Positions 1 through 6,759 of a stretch of 8,574 bases of DNA are shown here, piece by piece. The notes beneath the pieces were generated by a model. The model did not search any database, had not been told where the DNA came from, and saw only the letters and a program-made list of their open reading frames with translations. The translations under genes and the position numbers were made by a program. Source of the DNA: an uncultured Fibrobacterota bacterium. Its GTDB lineage: Bacteria > Fibrobacterota > Chitinivibrionia > Chitinivibrionales > Chitinispirillaceae. The DNA lies in contig CAISVC010000253.1 of NCBI GenBank assembly GCA_903888815.1, forward strand, positions 1 through 8,574. The letters run 5' to 3'. The first letter of the stretch is position 1. Each line of letters begins with the position of its first letter.

Positions 1-626
1 ATCACCGCCTTCTGTAAACGCGCAATGCGCGCCGGGTCGCTGCACGGATAAATAGCATGTTGCACGCCGTCAGGGTCTATCGCAATGCCGGCGGGCGTAC
101 CCTTTTTCATGTCGCGTATGAGTTCAAAGATATCGCCCTTTTCGTCGGAAAGGAGCCCGAATATCTGCCCGACGTTGAGGCGCGTTGCCTCCATATGCTC
201 GTATCGGTCGATTTTCGGGCCGGAGAGCGTGTATTCGTGGGGTAATACCACGCCTTCGGAAAAATCGACAAGTTTGACAAGAGCGATAATGCCGGACCGT
301 ACAAGCTGTTCTGCTCCGTTGCCACGGTCGACGGAAAACCGCTGTTCGTAAACATAGAGTGAAGACTTTCTGTCAACGCTGACCTCACCGCGGTCCACCC
401 AGTCGGAAAAAAGCCGGCCCGCCCGTTCATGGCGGTCGCGATTTGCCGAAACGCCTTTTTCGCAGCGGTTCTGGTCTATCCGGACCGCGTTCAAAGGGTC
501 TTTTTCATACAGCGCATCGATTTTTGCGTCGTCGAGCATATCATACGGCGGCGCGATAAGGTTACCCAGATCTTCCTGTTTTGCCAATTGATAGCGGTAG
601 CCTCTGAATGGCCTGATTTCGGCCAT
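1..626 (-). CDS. DUF1015 family protein, 3' end cut by the window edge
   Basis: The frame is open from an ATG at 626 to the left edge, giving 208 complete codons of a family that is normally about 400 residues or slightly more. The protein begins MAEIRPFRGYRY, followed by the family's APPYDML segment (residues 25-31). The most diagnostic block is LPHEYTLSGPKIDRYEHMEA at about 128-147, matching the family's HExTxxGPKxDR signature. The start is supported by a GGAAGG Shine-Dalgarno at 637-642, ten bases upstream. DUF1015 proteins are widespread, cytoplasmic and lack an established function; nothing here adds one. The gene lies 49 nt downstream of rnhB on the same strand, so it is probably the last visible member of that operon. 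Family assignment is firm; function is unknown. The C-terminal half is not visible. Confidence 0.88.
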   Translation of the reverse strand, partial: MAEIRPFRGYRYQLAKQEDLGNLIAPPYDMLDDAKIDALYEKDPLNAVRIDQNRCEKGVSANRDRHERAGRLFSDWVDRGEVSVDRKSSLYVYEQRFSVDRGNGAEQLVRSGIIALVKLVDFSEGVVLPHEYTLSGPKIDRYEHMEATRLNVGQIFGLLSDEKGDIFELIRDMKKGTPAGIAIDPDGVQHAIYPCSDPARIARLQKAV

Positions 627-675
627 AGAAAAAATTCCTTCCAGTGTAATGTTTAATAAATCAGGAATCGAACAA

Positions 676-1332
676 TTACAGCGTCAGTTGCGTCTGCGTT
701 AAAAAATTTTCGCAAAAGCTGCGGCGGTGATGTTCGCACAGACCGTATTCGAGAATACGCCGCCGGTGCAATGCGGTCCCGTATCCCTTGTTGCTTAGAA
801 AATCGTACATGGGAAAGCGCGTGTGATAGTCCTTCATGATGCGATCGCGCGTGACCTTGGCGATAATGGAGGCGGCCGCGACCGAGGCGCTCAGGCCGTC
901 GCCGTGAACGACGGTTTTCTGGCGTGATTCAGGAACACCGCGGATCGGCTGGTTGCCGTCCACCAGTGCGAGCGTCCACGGGACCGCAACCGCGTTGAGC
1001 GCCCGCCGCATGGCCAGGAGCGCGGCCTGCAGAATATTGAGCCGGTCGATCTCCTCAACCGACGCTTCACCCACGGCAAAACCCCGCGCCTCGGCCGTGA
1101 TGCGGTCATAGAGTTTCTCCCGTGCGAGCGGCGACACCTTTTTTGAGTCGTTGACGCCTTGTATGCTTTTGTCAAGATCGAGCACGACCGCGGCCGCAAC
1201 CACCGGCCCGGCCAGCGGCCCGCGCCCCGCCTCGTCGATGCCGACAATACAGGCATTGTTGTTTTTAACCATTTCCCGGTCAAAATCATAAAGTTTGGCG
1301 GAAATATTTTTTAAAATTTGTTGCTTATTCAT
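676..1332 (-). CDS. rnhB: Ribonuclease HII
   Basis: RNase HII cuts the RNA strand of RNA/DNA hybrids and removes single ribonucleotides left in DNA; it acts in the cytoplasm with Mg2+ or Mn2+. The 218-residue protein is of normal length. GIDEAGRGPLAGPVVAAAVV at 31-50 supplies the first two metal ligands, D33 and E34. NDSKK follows at 61-65. D125 (in LVDGN) and D145 (in HGDGLSASVAAASIIAK) complete the expected acidic set. The late NKGYGT and HRRSF motifs are also present. The N-terminus has about 25 residues before the core, rich in K, N and D, a modest extension. Its ATG overlaps the purN stop as ATGA (1329-1332), so translational coupling to purN is likely. The 218-aa frame is complete and has no disruption. 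Assignment is very secure. Confidence 0.97.
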   Translation of the reverse strand: MNKQQILKNISAKLYDFDREMVKNNNACIVGIDEAGRGPLAGPVVAAAVVLDLDKSIQGVNDSKKVSPLAREKLYDRITAEARGFAVGEASVEEIDRLNILQAALLAMRRALNAVAVPWTLALVDGNQPIRGVPESRQKTVVHGDGLSASVAAASIIAKVTRDRIMKDYHTRFPMYDFLSNKGYGTALHRRRILEYGLCEHHRRSFCENFLTQTQLTL

Positions 1333-1952
1333 TCCATTCTGACAACTCTTCTTCCCTCAACTTTAATTTTCCCCTGCGCAATGGCCTCAATCGCCTGCCA
1401 GTAGCTTGCATGTTCGACCTTGAGCACACGCCCGGCAAGGGTGTGCGGGTCGTCGGTGTCGAGCACCTCGACTGTCCGCTGAAGGATGACAGGGCCGTGG
1501 TCGTACTCGTTGTCCACGAAATGCACGGTCACGCCCGTAACCTTTGCACCGTAAGCGATAACCGCCTCGTGCACATGACTGCCGTATATGCCCTTGCCGC
1601 CGAACGCGGGCAGGAGTCCGGGATGGATATTGACTATGCGGTGACGGTATTCCCGCACCAGTTCAGAAGGCAGTTTTTTCATATACCCGGCGAGAACAAT
1701 AAGTTCAACACGGTGTTCATGGAGTATCCCCAGAAGTTTTTCAGAGTAGGCCTCTTCGGAAGCAAAATGCGACGGTGCACAATGGATGACAGGAATATCA
1801 TTCTTACGCGCTCGCTCAAAGGCGGCTGCGCCACTATTGTTCCCGATGAAAAGCACGAAGTCGACATGCAGATCGCCCGCCCGCTTTCGATCGAGAAGCG
1901 CCTGGAAATTGGTACCGCCGCCGGAGGCAAAGACCGCGCATCGTAATGGCAT
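1329..1952 (-). CDS. purN: Phosphoribosylglycinamide formyltransferase (GART)
   Basis: PurN transfers the formyl group of 10-formyl-tetrahydrofolate to glycinamide ribonucleotide, the third step of purine biosynthesis, in the cytoplasm. The 207-residue protein has the expected length and motifs. SGGGTNFQAL at 10-19 is the phosphate-binding loop. NIHPGLLPAFGG at 108-119 carries catalytic N108 and H110. VHFVDNEYDHGPVILQ at 143-158 carries D151, which aligns with E. coli D144 counted from the shared histidine. The start at 1952 has an AGGGAG Shine-Dalgarno six bases upstream and sits 17 nt after the glycosyltransferase stop. The gene overlaps rnhB by four bases. No other pur gene is visible, so purN is placed in a mixed operon rather than a purine cluster. 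Formyl-methionyl-tRNA transferase shares this fold but is longer, so that alternative is unlikely. Confidence 0.96.
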   Translation of the reverse strand: MPLRCAVFASGGGTNFQALLDRKRAGDLHVDFVLFIGNNSGAAAFERARKNDIPVIHCAPSHFASEEAYSEKLLGILHEHRVELIVLAGYMKKLPSELVREYRHRIVNIHPGLLPAFGGKGIYGSHVHEAVIAYGAKVTGVTVHFVDNEYDHGPVILQRTVEVLDTDDPHTLAGRVLKVEHASYWQAIEAIAQGKIKVEGRRVVRME

Positions 1953-1969
1953 GAGTGCTCCCTGAAAAC

Positions 1970-3202
1970 TTAGAAAAAAGAACTAGGCCGTTCGACCCGT
2001 TTAACATCGCCGAAAAATTTCAGCCGGTAGCGCACCCCTGCCCAGGTGATCGAGTTCTTCGTACAGGTACCGAAATAGCTGACCGCATGAGTGGCGCGAA
2101 TGAACGGTTGAAAGAGAAGGAATCGGTGGAATCGCGGCATGGAACCGAGCAGGGGATAGAGCGACACGGTAATGAGTTCACCGAGATAAAAAACAAGCGC
2201 AGCCCCGCCGCCGGAGCTGAAAAAAGTTTTTTGCCCGGACAGGGAGAAAAAAAGAGCGGCCGGGAGCATACATATGAGCGTAAAACTGACGAGGACGACC
2301 GGCAGGCCGAGGAAAAACCATAAATGCTTGAAGTAGACTTTCAGGAACATGATCTGGCGTTCGAACCACCGGACGCCTGCTTTTACCGTTGATAAGAGCT
2401 CATCGGTATGCGCCATGCACGAGGATACCATAACTCCCCTGAGCCGGTTTTTATGGACGATCTGCGAAAGGCTCAGGTCGTCGACCACGGCGGCCGACCA
2501 TTTTTTTGCGACTTCGAGTTTTTCAAAATCTTCCCTCCGCATTGCCATGGAACCGCCCCATAACCCGACGCCGCCGAGGAAAAATGCGCAGGAAAATACG
2601 ACATAGATGAAGATGTTTGCGTACGCGTGGGTCCATTCGGCGACGCTGCCTTTTGTCGCATGAAGCCAGCGGAAGCCGGTGGTGACCGCGATGTCCGGAT
2701 CAGCCAAGGGCAGTATAATCTCCCCCAGCCATGCGCTGCCCGGCTTAATATCTGAATCGGCGAAAACATAGACTTGGACTTCGGCATGTTGTGCCAGGGC
2801 AATGCCGGCCAGGAGGTTATGGTTTTTCTGAGCGCAGGTCGAAGAGATACCGGCAGTTATAGAGCGGCCGTTCGGTCTGTTTTTAATGGTTTCCCTGATG
2901 ACCGGAACAGCAGTGTCCTCGGCGCTTTCAGTCACGAATACCACCATGTAAGCGGGATAGTCGAGATTGAAAAAACTTTCGAGATTGGACTTAAGGTTTT
3001 TATTGGTTCCTTTACAGGGAACAATGACGGCGCATGGCGGAGCATAGTCAGGCGCGAATTTCGGCCGCAGCATATTCCGATACCAGTAACGCTGATAAAT
3101 AACGGTGACGAGCGTTGCCAGAAAGTCTGCGGCAACGATCGCGCATGCCGCCCAGAAAAGTGCCCGGGTGAATGCGGTTGGTCCGCTGAGAGTTTGAAAC
3201 AT
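1970..3202 (-). CDS. Membrane glycosyltransferase, GT2/GT21 (ceramide glucosyltransferase-like)
   Basis: A 410-residue enzyme predicted to move a sugar from a nucleotide-sugar to a lipid or growing glycan at the cytoplasmic membrane. A membrane segment lies at about 13-36, a GT-A catalytic domain at about 55-260, and two or three membrane segments at about 290-360. AVIVPCKG (58-65) opens the GT-A fold. D96 fits the first conserved aspartate, D149-S150-D151 is the metal-binding DxD, and D241/D242 is the third acidic site. The R278-W279 pair corresponds to the (Q/R)xxRW motif, but its first position is A275 rather than Q or R. The ending ITWAGVRYRLK (385-395) is typical of the GT21-like group. 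AAGGGAAG about 12 nt upstream supports the start. The 86-nt gap to the cyclase holds only a weak 5-bp stem and no clear promoter. Acceptor and donor cannot be read from sequence; ceramide is only the family name. Confidence 0.85.
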   Translation of the reverse strand: MFQTLSGPTAFTRALFWAACAIVAADFLATLVTVIYQRYWYRNMLRPKFAPDYAPPCAVIVPCKGTNKNLKSNLESFFNLDYPAYMVVFVTESAEDTAVPVIRETIKNRPNGRSITAGISSTCAQKNHNLLAGIALAQHAEVQVYVFADSDIKPGSAWLGEIILPLADPDIAVTTGFRWLHATKGSVAEWTHAYANIFIYVVFSCAFFLGGVGLWGGSMAMRREDFEKLEVAKKWSAAVVDDLSLSQIVHKNRLRGVMVSSCMAHTDELLSTVKAGVRWFERQIMFLKVYFKHLWFFLGLPVVLVSFTLICMLPAALFFSLSGQKTFFSSGGGAALVFYLGELITVSLYPLLGSMPRFHRFLLFQPFIRATHAVSYFGTCTKNSITWAGVRYRLKFFGDVKRVERPSSFF

Positions 3203-3288
3203 TTTAAAAAATTCTTCCCTTTATAATCGTCACGGAGCAGACAATAAAATATATCATCGAGGAGCGTCTCGACATACGCACGGTTCTT

Positions 3289-4545
3289 CTATCTGGTATC
3301 GGTCAGTGCTTTTTGCTGCCTCACCTGATTGCGTCCGTCTTTTTTAGCAGTGTAGAGCGCCTTGTCTGCCGCCTGAATTACCTCGACGATGGATTGGCCG
3401 TATTGTTCGCGATGGGAGACACCGACCGAGATGGTCACCTCGATGGTTTTTCTGCCAAAGCGGGTTCTGGTTTTTTCGATGTTTTTGCGCATTTCCTCGG
3501 CGATATCGCTGACCTCTTTAGCGGTCTTCTGCGGGAAAAAAACCGCGAGCTCTTCGCCGCCGTAACGGCAGGCAATGCCGTCCGGACCGGCGCCGCACAG
3601 CACAACCTGGGCAACGGCATGGAGCACCGCATCGCCGGCCTGGTGTCCGTAGGTATCGTTTACCTGCTTGAAATGGTCGATGTCGATCATGGCAATGCCG
3701 AACGGTGGCGCGACATTGATGTTGGCCTGTTCGGTGATGATCCTGCTGCAGTAATCGCGGTTGAAAATTTTAAGCAGGGGATCATAGGCGATGCGGTGCT
3801 CCATGCGCAGAAAGCCGTGCAGCACCATGCTTCCGAAAAGGTAGACCGGAATTCCGGCGAGAATGAGCGGACGAAACAGGTCGGAATGCGCCGGATCGAT
3901 GATTCGCGATGTCCATGCAACCGCAAACAGCATAGCGGAACCGGCGACAATGCCGCCCAGGAAGAATTCTCTGCGGATGTTCCGGAAAGAGAGGAGCAGG
4001 GCGGCAACCAGGAGCGCCGGCCCGGTCCAGAACGCGGGATCCCGCAATGTGTGGTAAAAGAGCGGTCTGAGCCAAAGTGCGGCGCCGGGCCCGAACCGCA
4101 GGATACAGAACAAAACAGTTTCAACCATGATGATCCCGAGGGTTACGCTCCGTATGATACGGTATTTTGTGTCTGACGGGATCAGGGTGACAGCGATCAG
4201 ATTGATGAGTGCAACGCACATCACGAACTCGCTAAAGCCGTGCGGCAGAGGTGGAAAGAGCGGCGTCCTGAAGAATGGTTTACATAAGGTAAAATAAACG
4301 GCACCGGCACAGCCGATGCCATACCCTAAAAAGTAAACCCGTACGCTATGAAGCCGGGGATAGGAGAAATGGCCGAAAAAGAGTATAAGACAGGAGAAAG
4401 TCAGCCCGGTTGCAGGAAGGATTTTTTGATATAAACCAGGATTATGCCCTGCCGGGACAACGCGAATAAGGTAAAAGAGCCCCCCGAGCAGAAGTAATGC
4501 TGAAATGCAGAAAAACGTTCCCCAACGGGCTTTATTAGATATCAT
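3289..4545 (-). CDS. Multi-pass membrane diguanylate cyclase (GGDEF domain)
   Basis: The 418-residue protein should make c-di-GMP from two GTP. About the first 245 residues hold seven or eight hydrophobic segments (roughly 9-30, 43-61, 67-88, 104-123, 130-151, 174-188, 195-213, 225-245), a membrane sensor I do not recognise as a named MASE type. The GGDEF domain runs from YDPLLKIFNRDY (254-265) to the C-terminus. It has MIDIDHFKQVNDTYGH with D288, N296 and D297, the active-site loop RYGGEEL with GGEEL at 329-333, and a TISVGVS strand. GGEEL is a catalytically plausible variant. The usual RxxD inhibitory site, expected at 320-323, reads GPDG, so product inhibition is probably absent. The ATG at 4545 was preferred over an in-frame TTG at 4572 (nine residues longer). 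Neither has a clear Shine-Dalgarno, so the exact start is uncertain. Confidence 0.9.
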   Translation of the reverse strand: MISNKARWGTFFCISALLLLGGLFYLIRVVPAGHNPGLYQKILPATGLTFSCLILFFGHFSYPRLHSVRVYFLGYGIGCAGAVYFTLCKPFFRTPLFPPLPHGFSEFVMCVALINLIAVTLIPSDTKYRIIRSVTLGIIMVETVLFCILRFGPGAALWLRPLFYHTLRDPAFWTGPALLVAALLLSFRNIRREFFLGGIVAGSAMLFAVAWTSRIIDPAHSDLFRPLILAGIPVYLFGSMVLHGFLRMEHRIAYDPLLKIFNRDYCSRIITEQANINVAPPFGIAMIDIDHFKQVNDTYGHQAGDAVLHAVAQVVLCGAGPDGIACRYGGEELAVFFPQKTAKEVSDIAEEMRKNIEKTRTRFGRKTIEVTISVGVSHREQYGQSIVEVIQAADKALYTAKKDGRNQVRQQKALTDTR

Positions 4546-4601
4546 AACCGTCTGTTTCAAACCGCAACACAAGTCGTTCTATTTCGCAAGAATTCTGTTC
4601 C

Positions 4602-4607
4602 ATTATA
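4602..4607 (-). promoter_or_regulatory. Candidate sigma-70 type -10 box for the diguanylate cyclase
   Basis: Read on the minus strand this is a perfect TATAAT, 57 nt upstream of the cyclase ATG and 30 nt upstream of the alternative TTG. No good -35 box lies 16-18 nt upstream, so the promoter is either weak, activator-dependent or spurious. It lies in the divergent region shared with the hsp20 operon promoter. Confidence 0.4.
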
Positions 4608-4660
4608 AAGTATATCCCGGAAAAAGCACTGCAATACGGGCATTTTTATGCATATTCTTT

Positions 4661-4677
4661 CTGGCATATCCTTTGCA
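4661..4677 (+). promoter_or_regulatory. Sigma-54 (RpoN) -24/-12 promoter of the hsp20 operon
   Basis: The sequence CTGGCATATCCTTTGCA matches the sigma-54 consensus (YTGGCAC-N5-TTGCW) at almost every position. The invariant GG and GC dinucleotides are separated by exactly 10 bases, as that factor requires. The only clear deviation in the -24 block is T for C in TGGCAT. Transcription would start near 4687, giving a leader of about 41 nt before the ATG at 4729. A short GCAT-TTTT-ATGC inverted repeat lies just upstream (4640-4651), but no convincing enhancer-site pair was found 80-150 nt upstream. No good sigma-70 or CIRCE element competes with it. Confidence 0.65.
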
Positions 4678-4728
4678 GATTTATACAAGTGAAAAGGAAA
4701 ACAGGAAGGGTTAACAAAGGAACCTCGT

Positions 4729-4920
4729 ATGGAAAATAAAAAAATAATAGACAAAAGGCAGATACGCCTCGAAGAGGTGATGAAAGCCGATTACATCCCT
4801 TTTCTGGGCGGAAGACCCGAAAGGAGCAAGGTAATCAGCACAGACGACATTGTGAATCTAAAAATAAATCTCAACACGACCGAATCGGTTGAAGAGTTTA
4901 TTAAAAAATACAGTCAATAA
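4729..4920 (+). CDS. Unrecognised 63-residue protein, first gene of the hsp20 operon
   Basis: I do not recognise this family. The protein is small, soluble-looking and strongly charged: lysine-rich at the start (MENKKIIDKRQIRLEEV), a middle PFLGGRPERS stretch (about 24-33), and a C-terminal half with STDDIVNLKINLNTTES that ends in a likely helix, VEEFIKKYSQ. There is no signal peptide, membrane segment, cysteine or histidine. It is judged real because it starts with ATG behind AAAGGAA (4716-4722) at good spacing, lies directly under the sigma-54 promoter, and stops only 14 nt before hsp20 with no terminator between them. The pairing suggests a job linked to stress or to Hsp20, for example an adaptor or regulator, but this is inference from position only. 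Confidence 0.75.
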   Translation: MENKKIIDKRQIRLEEVMKADYIPFLGGRPERSKVISTDDIVNLKINLNTTESVEEFIKKYSQ

Positions 4921-4922
4921 AC

Positions 4923-4930
4923 AAAGGAGG
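4923..4930 (+). promoter_or_regulatory. Strong Shine-Dalgarno of hsp20
   Basis: AAAGGAGG ends four bases before the hsp20 ATG and fixes that start. It is stronger than the AAAGGAA of the upstream small gene, which suggests that Hsp20 is made in larger amounts from the shared mRNA. Confidence 0.8.
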
Positions 4931-4934
4931 AGTT

Positions 4935-5372
4935 ATGTCACTCATACGTTATGAAGCAGCACCAATCACCACCTTGTTTGACGAACTCGACAATCTGTTT
5001 TCTACCGGCTTTGATTGGACCGGAAGAGAGCTCTCAGGCGCCCTGTATCCACATGTGGATATCACTGAGTCCGAAGGCGGATATCTGATCAAGGCCGACC
5101 TGCCGGGTCTGGCAAAGGAAGACATCAAGGTAAATGTGGAAGACGGCGTACTTTCGATCAGTGGCGAAAAGAAACAGGAGGTTGAGAAGAAGGAAAAGAA
5201 CCGGTACTATCACTTCGAGAGAAGCTACGGCCGGTTCTCCAGGTCGTTCACGCTGCCGGCCCATGTTGACGGAAAGAATATCGAGGCCCGGTATGCGAAC
5301 GGTGTTCTGGAAGTGCACCTGAAAAAGACTGCGGAGTCAAAGCTGAAGGCGTTTGAGGTTAAAGTGGAATAA
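4935..5372 (+). CDS. Small heat-shock protein, Hsp20/alpha-crystallin family
   Basis: Hsp20 proteins are ATP-independent holdases that form oligomers in the cytoplasm and keep unfolding proteins soluble for refolding by DnaK or ClpB. The 145-residue product has a typical bacterial layout. A short amphipathic N-terminal arm (ITTLFDELDNLF, 11-22) is followed by an alpha-crystallin domain from about 39 to 131. That domain begins YPHVDITESEGGY, contains ADLPGLAKEDIKV (54-66), FERSYGRFSRSFTLP (94-108), and ends with the hallmark ANGVLEVHL (121-129, the A-x-G-x-L-x-V motif). The C-terminal tail ends AFEVKVE, where V142-x-V144 may stand in for the usual I-x-I/V oligomer anchor. It is the second gene of a sigma-54-promoted operon and is followed by a strong terminator. 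Family assignment is secure; an ibpA or hspA style name is not justified. Confidence 0.96.
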   Translation: MSLIRYEAAPITTLFDELDNLFSTGFDWTGRELSGALYPHVDITESEGGYLIKADLPGLAKEDIKVNVEDGVLSISGEKKQEVEKKEKNRYYHFERSYGRFSRSFTLPAHVDGKNIEARYANGVLEVHLKKTAESKLKAFEVKVE

Positions 5373-5404
5373 CAGCCGGCCGGACAGGAAGGGTGGGGGA
5401 GAGG

Positions 5405-5438
5405 CAGGGCTGCCCTGTGAGGGCAGCCCTGATTTTTT
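5405..5438 (+). terminator. Rho-independent terminator of the hsp20 operon
   Basis: A perfect 12-bp inverted repeat (CAGGGCTGCCCT at 5405-5416 and its complement at 5420-5431) encloses a three-base GTG loop. One A and six T (5433-5438) follow. It begins 33 nt after the hsp20 stop. The T-tract overlaps the stop codon of the convergent lipoprotein gene (5437-5439). In the minus direction no T-run follows the stem, so it should act mainly on the plus strand. Confidence 0.93.
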
Positions 5439-6756
5439 ATCTTGTCTTCGGCGTCCCGTACTGACTGGCAGTTCCCGGTATCAGGGTTGTCGCCGCATGC
5501 CAGTTCCTTCCGAAGTTGTTCGCCTGCGGATCATTGACGTTTCCGTCCAGAACGATCGCCTGTTTGCCCGAAACATTGGGCCATTCGAGCGCGTTGCTGC
5601 CGCCGGTAAAAATCACGCGGTCTATAATCGCGCCGGTTTTAGATCGCAGGGTGATCCAGTTGCCGGTTGAAGAGAGGTCGAGCGCGCTTAAAACCGTGTG
5701 GGCCACGTCGCACCAGGGAAGGAGCCTGCGTCCGAACACAAAGGTTTTCTGGGAAGGCACGGTAATATTTGTAAATAGACGGTACGTCCCGTCAATGTCG
5801 AAATAGAGCGAATCAAAAACCTGGTCGGTCCCTTTCGGGTTGTACACTTCAATATATTCCGAGTCGTTCGCCGCGTACATGATCTCCGTAATAAGCAGGT
5901 CGCCACTTTCAACCACCGAAGATTCCGGAGCGGCAATGTTCCCGGTGGCGGATACAACACCCGGTAGCACTACGGTCATGCTCATGGTCATTTTGCCCGG
6001 CGTGGTGGTGAAGGTCAGAGAAATGTTCTGCATGGAACCGGCATTGAAGGTAAGGTCTTTTGTTGCAGCATAGAGTGTATCTTTCAGCGAATCAACAGCG
6101 GTAACATACAGGATGCCATGTGTCCCGTTCGGGATTTTATCAAGGGAGAGATACAGTTTACTGCTCCTTTTCGAGCGGACATTCCAGGTTGTTTTATTAT
6201 CAGCAATGAAACTCGCGAGTATCGAATCAACGCCGGTCGGAATATTTTCCAGCTGCAGATAAATAGATCCGGCCGCAGGAACGAGAACCACGGTAAGCTG
6301 CGTCGTGGAATTGGGGTCTATCCTGATCGACCGGTGGCTGACTGTGTCCGAATGTATCATCGCACCGGTGCGGTCAATGGTCCAGACCCTGACCTGGCGG
6401 TCCGTGCCTGCAGGGATCCGGGAGAGCGTGTCGCTGTGAACCGGCTGGTACATATCAAAAGGTTTACTGAAACGGAGCACGCCCATATCAGCGCCGCTCA
6501 CCTCGACAATCAGGCTGTCGCAGGTGGTGGCAAGTTTCGCCAGACTCTTTCCCAGCCCGTTTGCGATTACAAGGCTGTGAATTTCCAGCGCGCCAGTCTC
6601 ATCCTTTAAATCCGACGATGGCATCTTTCCGCAGGAAGACAATAATAATGAAAAGAGTGACAGTGAAAATGGGATTAAAAAGTAGCAATTAGTTAAAATT
6701 GAAGATAAATTAAAGCATTTATTTGGTAAGTTAAAGAAAATTGATGATAACAACAT
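5437..6756 (-). CDS. Lipoprotein with beta-repeats and a lamin-tail domain
   Basis: The 439-residue protein is predicted to be exported and lipid-anchored. A long hydrophobic leader ends in a lipobox LSSC, with C42 as the lipidated residue. Residues about 55-275 form beta-rich, Ig-like repeats with a recurring IPxG motif at 114 (IPAG), 172 (IPTG) and 208 (IPNG). A lamin-tail domain spans about 284-395, starting ESGDLLITEIMYAANDSEYI and continuing with EVYNP and ITLRSKTGAIIDRV. Lamin-tail domains are found in many bacterial surface proteins and probably bind other macromolecules; no catalytic residues are evident. The ATG at 6756 is fixed by a near-perfect Shine-Dalgarno, so the unusually long 41-residue leader with only one lysine appears genuine. 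The gene is convergent with hsp20, and its own promoter region is upstream. Lipoproteins with this repeat style are familiar from Fibrobacterota, but that link is from memory, not alignment. Confidence 0.85.
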   Translation of the reverse strand: MLLSSIFFNLPNKCFNLSSILTNCYFLIPFSLSLFSLLLSSCGKMPSSDLKDETGALEIHSLVIANGLGKSLAKLATTCDSLIVEVSGADMGVLRFSKPFDMYQPVHSDTLSRIPAGTDRQVRVWTIDRTGAMIHSDTVSHRSIRIDPNSTTQLTVVLVPAAGSIYLQLENIPTGVDSILASFIADNKTTWNVRSKRSSKLYLSLDKIPNGTHGILYVTAVDSLKDTLYAATKDLTFNAGSMQNISLTFTTTPGKMTMSMTVVLPGVVSATGNIAAPESSVVESGDLLITEIMYAANDSEYIEVYNPKGTDQVFDSLYFDIDGTYRLFTNITVPSQKTFVFGRRLLPWCDVAHTVLSALDLSSTGNWITLRSKTGAIIDRVIFTGGSNALEWPNVSGKQAIVLDGNVNDPQANNFGRNWHAATTLIPGTASQYGTPKTR

Positions 6757-6759
6757 GGC

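Noticed and set aside
1410..1946. Plus-strand open frame of 178 codons opposite purN
   Set aside because: It is antisense to a gene with full catalytic motifs and has no recognisable domain or Shine-Dalgarno.
1953..1961. CIRCE-like half-site GAGTGCTC before purN
   Set aside because: Only one half of the inverted repeat is present, and it is the purN translation-start region.
3241..3275. Intrinsic terminator between the cyclase and the glycosyltransferase
   Set aside because: The stem TCGAG/CTCGA has only five pairs, and the following T-run is interrupted, so it is too weak to call.
3313..4176. Long plus-strand open frame (287 codons) opposite the diguanylate cyclase
   Set aside because: It lies wholly antisense to a well-supported GGDEF gene, has low-complexity charged composition, and lacks a domain. 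Such shadows are common in GC-rich cyclase genes.
4546..4572. TTG start extending the cyclase by nine residues
   Set aside because: There is no better ribosome-binding site than at the ATG, and the added residues (including CC) look unlike a conserved N-terminus. It remains possible.
6118..6609. Plus-strand frame of 163 codons opposite the lipoprotein
   Set aside because: Antisense to the lipoprotein gene, which has a strong Shine-Dalgarno, a lipobox and a recognisable domain; no independent support.
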